A program made the translations under genes and the position numbers. From Gossypium raimondii (Eukaryota > Streptophyta > Magnoliopsida > Malvales > Malvaceae): 64,000 nucleotides of DNA. The notes under the pieces are model-generated. The model did not search any database. It saw only the letters and a program-made list of their open reading frames with translations, and was not told the origin of the DNA. Shown here piece by piece: positions 22,040-32,113 of this stretch. The stretch lies in assembly GCF_025698545.1 (NCBI RefSeq), contig NC_068569.1, forward strand, positions 14,260,001-14,324,000. Direction: 5' to 3'. Each line of letters starts with the position of its first letter. The first letter of the stretch is position 1.

Positions 22040-23025
22040 TTAGCGGCGACTTTAGCGGCGTTTGAATAAAAAACGCCGCTAAAGATCGACCATTAGCGGC
22101 GCTCTACGGAAAACGCCGCTAAAAATAAGCTTTAGCGGCATTTTTCACAAAGCGCCGCGAAAAACCTAAGCCCAACGACGCCATATTCTGAGCTTTCGCA
22201 GATTTAGTGGCGATTTTAGTAAGCGCCGCTAATGCTCAGTGCTTTTAGCGGCGTTTTTGAGAAAGCGCCGCAAAATAAACTAAACCCAACGACGACGTTT
22301 CCTGAGCTTTCACGGATTTAGTGACGTTTTTTAGTAAGCGCCGCTAATGCTCAGACTTTTAGCGGCGTTTTTGATAAAGCGCCGCAAAATAAACTAAACC
22401 CAACGACGCCGTTTCCTGAGCTTTCGCGGATTTAGTGGCGTTTTAAGTAAGCGCGCTAATGCTCGAGCTTTAGCGGCGTTTTGAAAGCGCCGCAAAATAA
22501 ACTAAACCCAACGACGCCGCTTCACGAGCTTTCGCGATTTAGTGGCGTTTTTAGTAAGTAAGCCGCTAATGCTCGAGCTTTAGCGGCGTTTTGATAAAGC
22601 GCCGCAAAATAAACTAAACCCAACGACGCCGTTTCCTGAGCTTTCGCGGATTTAGTGGCATTTTTTAGCAAGCGCCGCTAATGCTCAGGGCAGTTGCGGC
22701 ATTTTTTATGAAGCGCCGCAAAATAAACTAAGCCCAACGACGCCGTTTTTTGAGCTTTCGCGGATTTAGCGGCGTTTCTTAATAAAGCGCCGCTAATGAT
22801 GAGGGCTTTAGCAGCGTTTTTGAGGAAGCGCCGCAAAATAAACTAAGCCCAACGACACCGTTTTCTGAGCTTTTGCGGCTTTAGTGGCGTTTTTAGGGAA
22901 GCACCGCTAATGCTCAGGGCTTTTAGCGGCGTTTGTGAGAAAGTGCCGCAAAAAGACATAAGCCCAACGATGCCGTTTTTGAGCTTTCAGGGGATTTAGC
23001 GGCGTTTTTTATGAAGCGCCGCAAA
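22040..23025. repeat. Left subterminal array, about 8 units of roughly 113 bp
   Basis: The phrase CCCAACGACG(C)CG recurs at about 22,170, 22,285, 22,399, 22,508, 22,620, 22,732, 22,848 and 22,963. Each unit also carries TTTAGCGGCGTTTTT facing AAAGCGCCGC, and TTTAGTGGCGTTTT facing AAGCGCCGCTAA, so every unit can fold into short hairpins. Subterminal repeats of CACTA elements are the binding sites of the TNPA-type protein. Confidence 0.9.
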
Positions 23026-23029
23026 AAAA

Positions 23030-23660
23030 AAACATAGGGTTTTTGGTTTAGGGTCTATGATTTATTTAAGATTTAAGGCCAGTTTAAGAGTTAGGTTTTT
23101 AAGGTATATGGAGTATGGGTTTAGGGATTATGGATTAGGGATTATGGTTTAAGGTTTAGGTGTTAGAGGGTTAGGGGTTTAGGGGTTAGACGTTTGGGGT
23201 TAAGAGTCAGGGATTTAGGGGTTAGACGTTTGGGGTTAAGAGTCAGGGATTTAGGGTTTAGGGATTCAGGGGTCGAGTTAGGATTTTGGGCTTTTAGATT
23301 AATTTTTAATTTATATTTTAAATATGTTCTTATATAAATGTAAAAGAGATAATAATAAATTTGTTTAGGGTTTTTGGTTTAGGGTATATAATTTATTTAA
23401 GATTTAAGGCCGATTTAGGAGTTCATATTTTAAGGTTTAGGGAGTATGGGTTTAGGGATTATGGATTAGAGACTATGGTTTAAGGGTTGGGATTTAAAGT
23501 TTAGGGGTTAGGGGTTTAGGGGTTAGACATTAGGGGTTAAGAGTTAGGGATTTAAGGTTTAGGGATTCAGGGGTCGAGTTAAGGTTTTTGAGTTTAGATT
23601 AATTATTTTTTTAATTTATATTTTAAATATGTTCTTATATAATTGTAAAAGAGATAATAA
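23030..23660. repeat. Duplicated block of degenerate telomere-like TTTAGGG repeats
   Basis: Two diverged direct copies (about 23,030-23,345 and 23,366-23,660) each begin GGGTTTTTGGTTTAGGGT and contain GATTTATTTAAGATTTAAGG or a close variant, GTATGGGTTTAGGGATTATG, and end ATATGTTCTTATAT. Many segments resemble TTTAGGG, but spacing and sequence are irregular. It is internal to the transposon, so not a telomere. Confidence 0.8.
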
Positions 23661-23849
23661 ATCAAATATATTGAAATTATGAGTATAGTTTAAATTATTT
23701 AAGAGATATATAATAGATAGACTTTATATGTATTGAATGGTTAATTTAGGGTTTAAGGTTAAGGTTTACTTGAGATTTGTTAAATGATAAAATTTTATAA
23801 AATATTATACAATTATTTTATAAAAAATCAATTTATAAAAAACAAAAAA

Positions 23850-24900
23850 AATTAGCATAGCAAGCGTCATTTTGTTCAAAATGAAATAATATTTGGCGGC
23901 GTTTTATATAAAAACGCCGCAAAAAATAAATAAATTAAAACGCTGCAAAAAATAAATAAATTATAAAAAATTATTTACATAGCAAAACGGCGCCATTTTT
24001 TTATGAAAATGAAATAGCGGCGTTTTTCATTAAAACGCCACAAAAAGTAAATCAATTTATAAAAAACAAAATAAAAAATTTTGTGCATAGCAAAACGGCG
24101 TCATTTTGTTCAAAAAATAAATCAATTTATAAAAAACAAAATAAAAAATTTTGTGCATAGCAAAACGGCGTCATTTCGTTCAAATTGAAATTGCGGCGTT
24201 TTTCCTACAAACGCTGCAAAAAATAAATCAATTTAAAAAAACAAAATAAAAAATTTTGTGCATAGCAAAACGGCGTCATTTTGTTCAAAATGAAATAATA
24301 TTTTGCGGTGATTTTTACAAAAACGCCGCAAAAGATAAGTAATAGCGGCATATATAAAACGTTGCAAAGAAAATAAATAAATTATAAAAAAATTATTTGC
24401 ATAGCAAAACGGCGCCGTTTTTCTTCAAAATAAAATAGCGGCGTTTTTACGAAAAACGCCGCAAAAAAGTAAATCAATTTATAAAAAACAAAATAAAAAA
24501 TTTTGTGCATAGCAAAACGGCGTCATTTGGTCAAATTGAAGTTGCGGCGTTTTCCCTAAAAATGCCGCAAAAAATAAATCAATTTTAAAAAACAAAATAA
24601 AAAATTTTGTGCATAGCAAAATGGCGTATGAAATAATATTTTGTGGCGTTTTATATAAAAACGCCGCAAAAAATAAATAAATTATAAAAAATTATTTGCA
24701 TAGCAAACGACGCCTTTTTTTTTCAAAATGAAATAGCGGCGTTTTTTATGAAAAACGCCGCAAAAAGTAAATCAATTTATAAAAAAACAAAATAAATAAT
24801 TTTTAGCATACCGGCGTTTTTTGAAAAACGCCGCAAAAATAATTTGACTTTCCGCGTTTTGTTTATGGTTTAGTGGCGTTTTAGATATAAACGCCACAAA
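23850..24900. repeat. Second internal array, GCGGCG/CGCCGC hairpin units
   Basis: GCATAGCAAAACGGCG or a close variant recurs about eight times (about 23,980, 24,085, 24,155, 24,265, 24,395, 24,515, 24,615 and 24,700). Each is followed by GCGGCGTTTT...AAAACGCCGC pairs and 'AAATCAATTTATAAAAAACA'. Unit length varies from about 70 to 125 bp. It lies just upstream of the presumed leader of the element's gene. Confidence 0.88.
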
Positions 24901-24929
24901 TGAGTTAAGTTGTAGACGAAAACGTCGTC

Positions 24930-27900
24930 GTTTTCTCTCCAGCCATATCATTCCCACACTTAAACCCGAAATCTCAAAATTTCCCCATTTCCCCCAATTC
25001 CAGATTAATTCAATAAATCCCTAACCCCAAACCCATTCAATTTGCGCCATCTGAAAAACCGTCGTTGTCTTTGTCCGGGCCGACCACCTGCTGCGCAAAC
25101 ATCAGAAGCTCGAGCATCTCCGTCACCGTCGGACTACTACGGTCGTCGTCATCGGTTAGTTTCTAGTCGGGCATTTGTTTTTGGACTGTTTAAATATGAA
25201 ATTTAATTTTGAAACGCATTGATATTTGCGGGTTTAAAAATGAATGTGGTTGGTACTGGCATGCTGATTGAATGTATTTGCCATGTGCATACTGTTTGCT
25301 GCTTGCTGTAAGTTTATTTTAGGGCAACTTTGAACCTTTTTTAGTCTAGGCACTCAGTTCTTTATGTTCTGCAGATATACACTAGAGGTGTGTAGATGGC
25401 GTATTGGACCATAACCGAGTTAAGTTTGGTACTAGGAAAAGGAAAATTTATGTTTTTTTGCCAAGCAAGAACATGTTGGAAACACAAATGAGTTGGATTG
25501 TAGGTCGGTTGATATTAGAAAGATAAGAAAAAAATGTAATAAGAAAAGCCTGATTTTAGTTTCAACATTGATAAAAGCATAAAAGAAAGGACCTACATGG
25601 CTGTACAGAGTTGAACTATTTGATCAAAGAAGATGGTTAAAGGGACATTATTAGAATCCAAAGACAACTAAAAAAATCCCACCAAACTTTGAAACCCTTC
25701 TATATGGTCTATATGAACATATATATATAACTGGGACTGGCCAACTTTGGGTATCTAACAATTCTTTAAACACTGTAATGGGTATGGAATAATTGTAGTG
25801 ATAAGGCCATGAAGAGGTGGGACTGTTAATTCAAACATATCCTGGTATTAAAGCTTGTTGTTGTTAATGAAGGGGTGACTAAAGACATGTAATTTAATGG
25901 TTTTATATATATATATATATTGCTTTATAAATCTTTCACCTTTGAACAAGCTCAAAAGCGAAGTTAATTGGACCCCTTTTTTTCTCTCTAATTGAAGAGA
26001 AAAATGGTAGGAATGGTGGTGGGTGGGGGATATCCACCATAATCATTTCTCTAGACTTTGAAAATGATTGCACCATTGGGGGGGTGCCATTGTCATTTGC
26101 CTTTAATGAAACTAAATTAGTTAAAAGCTTTTTGTGCACAAAAATTAAGGGCTTTTGAGGTGGCAAATGAATCAATAAATCATGTTAGAGAAACTTTTTA
26201 AGCTTTGATTATAGGTACCGAATGTTTAGTTTTTTTTGTGAGGAAATATTGAAATTGGTATTTTAAGTTCATAATGAATTGAAATGTGAAGTAATCATTG
26301 GATCAAAATGTGAGTTAAGTTGGCACTCCAACAATGCCTTAGATGCAAAATACTTTGTTTTTTCAAATCCCATTCTAGTTTAAAAGATTGATGGTGTAAA
26401 TGAGTTTAGGAGGTTTGTTTTTCAAGTGATTTAGCAAAATTTTGAGTATTTACTTTTTTAGATAATTCAAGAAAATACAAGGGAGAATGAAAGACTATTA
26501 CACTACTTCAAATGGGTCAAAAGCCCAAGTCCACCCATGAAATTCTAAAGTTTTTAAAATTTGTGCCTCACTCTTTTAATTCAGGCTTTTTTTTATCGAA
26601 CTATTTTATTTCACCAATTGAGAAATTAAATCTTTTTAATTCGAATTAAGATTTACAAATGAAAAGATTTTATGGAAAAACTAACTATTTATCCAAGTAA
26701 ATATTGGTTCTATATTAAAACCTTAAAATTTTGTATTTAGACTTGAACAATATTAATCTCATACCAACAATGACAACCTGGATAATTTACATAACTTGAA
26801 CAATATTAATCTCATACCAACAAGTAAATATTGTTTACTCCTATTTTTTATTAAAATTATATTCATTTACTCCTATTTTTTCTGTTTTTTGTACTAATTT
26901 AGTTGTGTTTTTGTTTGGCAATGTCTGCTTGAAATTGAGGAAATTTGAGGTATTTATTCATATGTTTCCATATATAACTTGCATAATTTACATAACTTAT
27001 AAATTTTAATATATAACTTAATACCTTATTAATATTTATATACATTTTAATATATATATTAAAATTTATATATACTTTAATAACTTATATATAACTTTCA
27101 TAACTTACATAATACATAGCTTACATGACTTGCATAATACACAACTTACATAACTTAATTAAATAAATTACATAATACATAACTTTCATAACTTACATAA
27201 TAACTTAAATAAATTACATAATACATTTTAATCACTTGTATAAAACTTTCATAACTTACATAATACATAGCCTGCACGACTTGCATGATACACAACTTGC
27301 ATAAATTACATAATACATTTTAATAACTTATATATAACTTTCATAACTTACATAATAACATAATAACTTACATAATACATAGCCTATATGACTTGCATAA
27401 TACACAACTTACATAAATTACATAATACATAACTTTCATAACTTATAAATCATATCATAACTTACATAACTCAAATTTATCAATCATATCATAACTTATA
27501 AATCATATCATAACTTACATAACTCAAATTTATCAATCATATCATAACTTATATATACACTTACATAATACCTAACTTAAATAATAACCTACATAACTTA
27601 CATAGAAACTTATATAGAAACTTGCATAGCTTACCACACTTAAAAACTTAGATAATACATAGCCTACATAACTTATATAACTTACATAATACACCACTTA
27701 CATAAATAACTTGCATAATACATAGCCTACATAACTTACTTAACTTGCATAATACACCACTTACATAACTTAAATAACTTACATAATACTTAACTTTAAT
27801 AATACACAACTTACATAACTTAATTACATTATACACAACATACATATATCATAATATAAATATTGGTCTTATTATATATTTAAACTATTTTATACGTGCT

Positions 27901-27957
27901 ATTATTGTTGTAATTGTATACCAAGTTTTCAACTATTTTATTTGTTTTGCAGATAAA
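24930..27957 (+). other. Probable untranslated exon 1 and long 5' intron of the CACTA gene
   Basis: At 24,930-25,155 the base composition changes to C-rich (TTCCCCATTTCCCCCAATTC, CGTCGTTGTC, TCTCCGTCACCGTCGG), as in a plant 5' UTR. It ends at a donor CATCG|GTTAGT (about 25,155). The next acceptor with a pyrimidine tract is TTTTGCAG|ATAAAATG at about 27,953, directly before the start codon. The intron is therefore about 2.8 kb. It contains an (AT)n run at about 25,904-25,920 and a minisatellite. Inferred from sequence only. Confidence 0.5.
26960..27850. repeat. Minisatellite of ATAACTTACATAATACATA-type units
   Basis: About 890 bases consist almost wholly of permutations of ATAACTTACATAA, ATACATAGCCTACATAACTT, ATACACAACTTACATAACTT and ATAACTTTCATAACTTACAT. 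Larger units are duplicated too, for example TTATAAATCATATCATAACT twice near 27,440-27,540. On the minus strand this gives a meaningless open frame. Confidence 0.9.
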
Positions 27958-29694
27958 ATGTCTAGAAGAAAAGTGCGAGAGCTAAGCATTCTTCAAGGGA
28001 CTCCAAACTCGGCAGAAACAAACAGCACTGAACAACAGACTGCTATTGGATCTTCGAATGTTCCGATTACACCAGAGGAACCTACAGAAGTTGAAAGTAA
28101 TTTAACATTTAATTTACATGCGTGTTGACTTATTGTTTATTTATTTTTAAAATTCTTACATTACAATATAACATTTTTAGCTGAAAATGGTGGGACGCGG
28201 AGAGTTCGAGGACGTATGCTACTAAGGGATTTATACGAGCTAGATCCAGTCGAGCGTGTCAAAGTATCCAGTAATAGCTTTGGTTAGCCTGTTGGATCAG
28301 AAGCTCGCCTTTTAGCAGGATACTTGGGCATTCTAGCACGGAATGCAAATATGTTGCAAATTAACTTCGAGTCCTGGCATAAAATGCCCGAGAGTAACAA
28401 GAACCAAGCTCTCGATAACATTAAGGTAACAAAACATTAATGTCATTTATAATACTTGTGTTTAAGTTGCATTTATATTTATTTTCTTAACTTGTGTTTT
28501 TTGTAGGCGAGATTTGCTCTAAAGGTCTCTGATGCTTATGTAAAGAAGGCATTGGGAAAAAGATGGAGAGACCATAAGAGCACTTTAAAGAAAGACTATT
28601 TTAAGACAAAAACAACACTCGACGAGAAATTACAAAATGTCTCGCCGGGAATGCTGAGGTACCAGTGGGAAGAGGTCGTTAGATTTTGGACTTTGAAGAA
28701 ATGAGAGGTATGTGTTACTACAAAAATCTTGTAATTATTTTGGTTTATTATATTTACTATTGATGTACTAATAATTTCATAACGTATGATCGTGAACGAG
28801 TTGGAAAACGTAGTAGGCAGAAACAAAAATTCACTCACACAGCTGGGTCGAAAAGTTTTGCTTCTGTAGCTCAGGCCGAGGTATTTTAAATTTTTTAATA
28901 CTGACAGATATTTATTACTTTCTATCAAATAATATTTTTACTACTGTATTGTAGGAATCGTAAATGCAGTCAAAAGTTGGACGCATTCAACTTTTTGACA
29001 TTACACATAGGAAGAAAGATGGATCTCCTATGACTCCTAAAGCTGCAGAAATTATGGTACGTTTGCTTAATACAATTTGACTTGTTTTAATTATTTATAG
29101 TGTTTATTTTCTAATGGTTTATTTCATTTCTTGTAATGCAAATATTGTTAAGTTATGTTGCATTTATTTTTTTAATATATATTACGTTCCCAACTATGTG
29201 ATTTATTTTTTAAGAAAAACTAAAGGATAAAAAGGCGGAGTATGAAGCGATTGCTTCCAGTGATAGTTCTGTTTATATTGACGACATTGATAACCGGATT
29301 ATCATTGAAGTTTTGGGTCCTGAAAGATATGGTCGGGTTCGATTTCAAGGATCTTTTGTTAACTCATCCCAATATTTTGGATCCAGCTCGCAACAATACA
29401 TGCCTTTGGGGAGTCAGGCTCAAGCTGAAGTTCAGATGTTAAGAGACCAGATGGCTCAGATGCAAGCGACAACAGTTGAGCAAATTACACAACTTAAAGC
29501 GGAGGCAGTATCGAGAGAAGCTGAGGTTCAACGAAAGTATGAAGAACTCCAATGCGACTTAAAGCGATCTGATGGCGAGAGAAGCAGAGGCTGCAGCGAG
29601 GGAAGCAGAGCAGCGTAGAAAGTACGATGAACTCCAGCAGCAGCTTCAGAAAATGATGAATATGTTTCAGCAATCGCAACAGCCGCCGTCTTAG
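27958..29694 (+). pseudogene. TNPA-like (Transposase_24, plant Ptta/En/Spm) gene of the CACTA element, with stop codons
   Basis: It starts MSRRKVRELSILQGTPNSAE at 27,958. Splicing 28,096 to 28,181 leads into RRVRGRMLLRDLYELDPVER, then after a TAG PVGSEARLLAGYLGILARNA. Exon 28,507-28,707 gives RFALKVSDAYVKKALGKRWR and MLRYQWEEVVRFW, followed by TGA. Later exons give KVGRIQLFDITHRKKDGSPM, ILGP- or VLGPERYGRVRFQG-type sequence and a coiled-coil tail (QAQAEVQMLRDQMAQMQA...), ending QQSQQPPS at 29,694. This matches the plant Transposase_24 protein of CACTA elements, a DNA-binding accessory rather than the DDE enzyme. At least three in-frame stops (near 28,285, 28,702 and 28,958) indicate loss of function. 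Confidence 0.85.
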
Positions 29695-29929
29695 ACTATC
29701 GTGTAAATATACTTCAATTTTGACTTTTAATTATCATTTTAACTTTTAACATTTTTGTAAGAATAATACGAATTTTATTTTATTTATTGATATTTATTAT
29801 ATATTATTTGTTTAATCTTAAACATTATATAGATTTATTGCTTTCGGTTGGTTTAGATTTGGTTTCTTCTGATTTGTTTTTACAGGAGGGCTGAAAATAT
29901 AAAAATTATTTTTTACAAATCTGTCAAAA

Positions 29930-30329
29930 TTAGTGGCATTTTTAAAAAAAGCGCCGCTAAAGGTCCTGGTCTTTAGCGACGATTCCAAAAGAAGCGCCGC
30001 TAAAGAACATGATCTTTAGCGGCGTTTGCAAAAAAAGCGCTGCTAAAGAACATGATCTGTAGCGGTGTTTTAGACAAAGCGCCGCTAAAGAACATAATCT
30101 TTAGCGGCGTTTGAGGGATAAGCACCGCTAAAGTACATGACTTTTAGCGGCGCTTGTAGGAAATGCGCCGCTAAAGACCCTGACCTTTAGCGGCGTTTTT
30201 TTTGTAGCGCCGCAAATGTTTGCGGCGTTGTCAGTAGCGGCATTTTTTGCGGCGCTTGTGAAAGCGCTGCAATTACTTTTAGTGGCCCTAAAAAGCGCCG
30301 CTAAATGCCTAAAAAAATGCCGCTAAAAA
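29930..30329. repeat. Right subterminal array of the CACTA element
   Basis: Six or more units of about 45 bp read TTTAGCGGCGTTT...AAGCGCCGCTAAAG and end with AACATGATC or similar. The core is the same GCGGCG/CGCCGC pair as in the left array, but the units are shorter and the spacer differs. Confidence 0.9.
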
Positions 30330-30346
30330 CCTATTCTGGTGTAGTG
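30330..30346 (-). repeat. Right terminal inverted repeat of the CACTA element
   Basis: Plus strand CCTATTCTGGTGTAGTG, the inverted partner of the left terminus. Confidence 0.95.
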
Positions 30347-30435
30347 ATCCAAAGCATAACACCATTAACGTTCCTTTTTTTTTTTTTTTGGTTATACACA
30401 GGTATAAAATCGTTGATCTTATAGCTAATGTTTTA

Positions 30436-30880
30436 AATAGGGGTGAGTATTCGATTGAATCGAGTCAAAAAATTTAAAGTTAATCAACTTGGCGAATCCT
30501 ATTTTAGCAACCGAACTCAATTTGAAATTTTTTTGAATCGAGTCAATTCGAGTTAACGAATCTTATTATTTATACTCAATGTTGAGTTTACATAGACTGA
30601 TTATTTAACTAGTAGACGAAATACAAGATTATTTAACTACATAAGTAAGGTTGATGGATAAATATTTATCAAAACGACATAGTTTTGTCTTTTCTTATTT
30701 AGATTTTCAGATAATTCGAATTGTATAATTCATATTTGAGTTAAACCGAAAATTTTAATTTTTTTTATTCGAGTTGATCCGAATAAATTGATTAACTCGA
30801 ATAACTAGAACTATTTAATTGAAAATTTAAATCTTTTATCGAATTTTTTAAATTAAATCAAATTTTGCTCACCCTAATAT
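30436..30880. mobile_element. MITE with GGGTGAG ends, copy A
   Basis: The left end reads GGGGTGAGTATTCGATTGAA and the right end, reversed, AGGGTGAGCAAAATTTGATT. The interior includes CGAGTTAACGAATCTTATTA, CATAGACTGATTATTTAACT and CGACATAGTTTTG. The element at 37,166-37,713 is a longer member of the same family in opposite orientation. No coding sequence. Confidence 0.75.
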
Positions 30881-32113
30881 TAAATGAGATTGCGCTTAGC
30901 TTTAATGAATAAATAACCTCATCACTTAAGTCCACGTTCTTGCATTTGATTTCTTGGTAAATACCTTCAAACCCCCAACTAATGATAAATAAATTGAAAT
31001 CTACTTTGGACTGGTGAATTCTATCTTGAAATATTACTTTTTTACAATATTTTTGGTCGTCAATGTAATTCTCCTTCTGTCTCTTACTTTGGAAATTGTT
31101 CCAAAATTTTACGCATTAACTTGTTAATTGTAATGTGATAAGAAGTAGAAAGGAAGGGTTTGTTATCTTGGCTATCAAATTTCTCCAGTTCTTCAATTCA
31201 AATATTGTCAACCTTGCTTATTGGCATCTTCTTCAATGTCTTTGATATTCCAGGTAACATTTATGTGGTTGATCATCCTTTTCCCATACAAGTTATAATA
31301 ATTTTGAAACACATTAGTCATTGTGAATTAGCCATTGGCTATGTGTGATCCAAAATCTTAAGACTTTGAGAGAACAAATTTCTGTAGCAGCAAATATGCA
31401 TCTTTCTTTTTGGTAGGTGCAAGAGATTGTGAAGTGAAACTGAAAATTACTGTCATGCCAAAATAATGGTTTCAAATTGTAGGACAAAAAACAAATGTTA
31501 TGTAAATTGAAAATCAATAATTCGTTTTAACTCATTTGGTTTCTTTGAATCTTTTTATTAAGTCAACTAAGAAATGAGATTGTAGCTTCTTTGTTTTCAA
31601 GCATCTAGCCATAAAATTATGAACAATCTTTTTCTCATGAATATGCAGTAAGAAGTTAGAGAACTTGTTGCTCAGTTTGGTGCTTGAAAGTATGAGTCAA
31701 GAAATTAACAACTCTTATCCCCAACTTTAAATTACTCGAGAGTAAAAAATCCCATTAAATAAATCTGCAGGAGAGTTATACTTTCATGATTAGGTATCAT
31801 GAATAGGTAAAAGATGTTGCCTATATCATGTTAGTTCTAAAAAAATCAAAAGTGATGCTGAAGTTTAATCTTGTTTAAGTTATTAGCTGATTAAGGATGG
31901 TAATATACCAGTTTATGGTAGAAAAAAGGTTAATAGCCACGTGCTTTGGATGGGAAACTTGTTAATGTAAAAGAATAAGAACATAGACCTGTTAAACATT
32001 TATAGGTGGGGCAGGATACAGAGCACAATAAAGGTGCAGAAGACTTTTGTTCTTCTGGGAAGAAAAGTAGAAGAATATTGCTAGTAGCATCCCTCAAGAG
32101 CCATGTTACAACT
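30881..32113. other. Spacer downstream of HMA gene 2
   Basis: No gene, splice context or named repeat is supported. The nearest 200 bases are presumably the 3' UTR of HMA gene 2. Confidence 0.4.

Larger units (their letters stand above)
22017..30349 (+). mobile_element. CACTA (En/Spm) DNA transposon, 8.3 kb, with ATC target duplication
   Basis: The element spans 22,020-30,346. The left terminus reads CACTACACCAAAACAGG and the right, on the other strand, CACTACACCAGAATAGG: 17 bases with two mismatches. ATC flanks both ends (22,017-22,019 and 30,347-30,349), the 3-bp duplication expected of CACTA elements. Inside, left to right: a subterminal array, telomere-like degenerate repeats, a second array, a probable untranslated first exon, a long intron containing a minisatellite, a TNPA-like gene with stops, and the right subterminal array. 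No catalytic (DDE, TNPD/Transposase_21) open frame is visible, so the element looks non-autonomous and would need transposase in trans. It sits between HMA genes 1 and 2. Confidence 0.95.

Noticed and set aside
22040..23025. Regular repeat array that superficially resembles a CRISPR array
   Set aside because: Units are diverged, contiguous hairpin repeats with no unique spacers, lying in a plant CACTA element.
23030..23660. Telomere or telomeric fusion site
   Set aside because: Repeats are irregular, duplicated as a block and internal to the transposon.
27648..27845. Minus-strand open frame rich in Tyr, Cys and Leu
   Set aside because: It is a by-product of the ATAACTTACATAA minisatellite.
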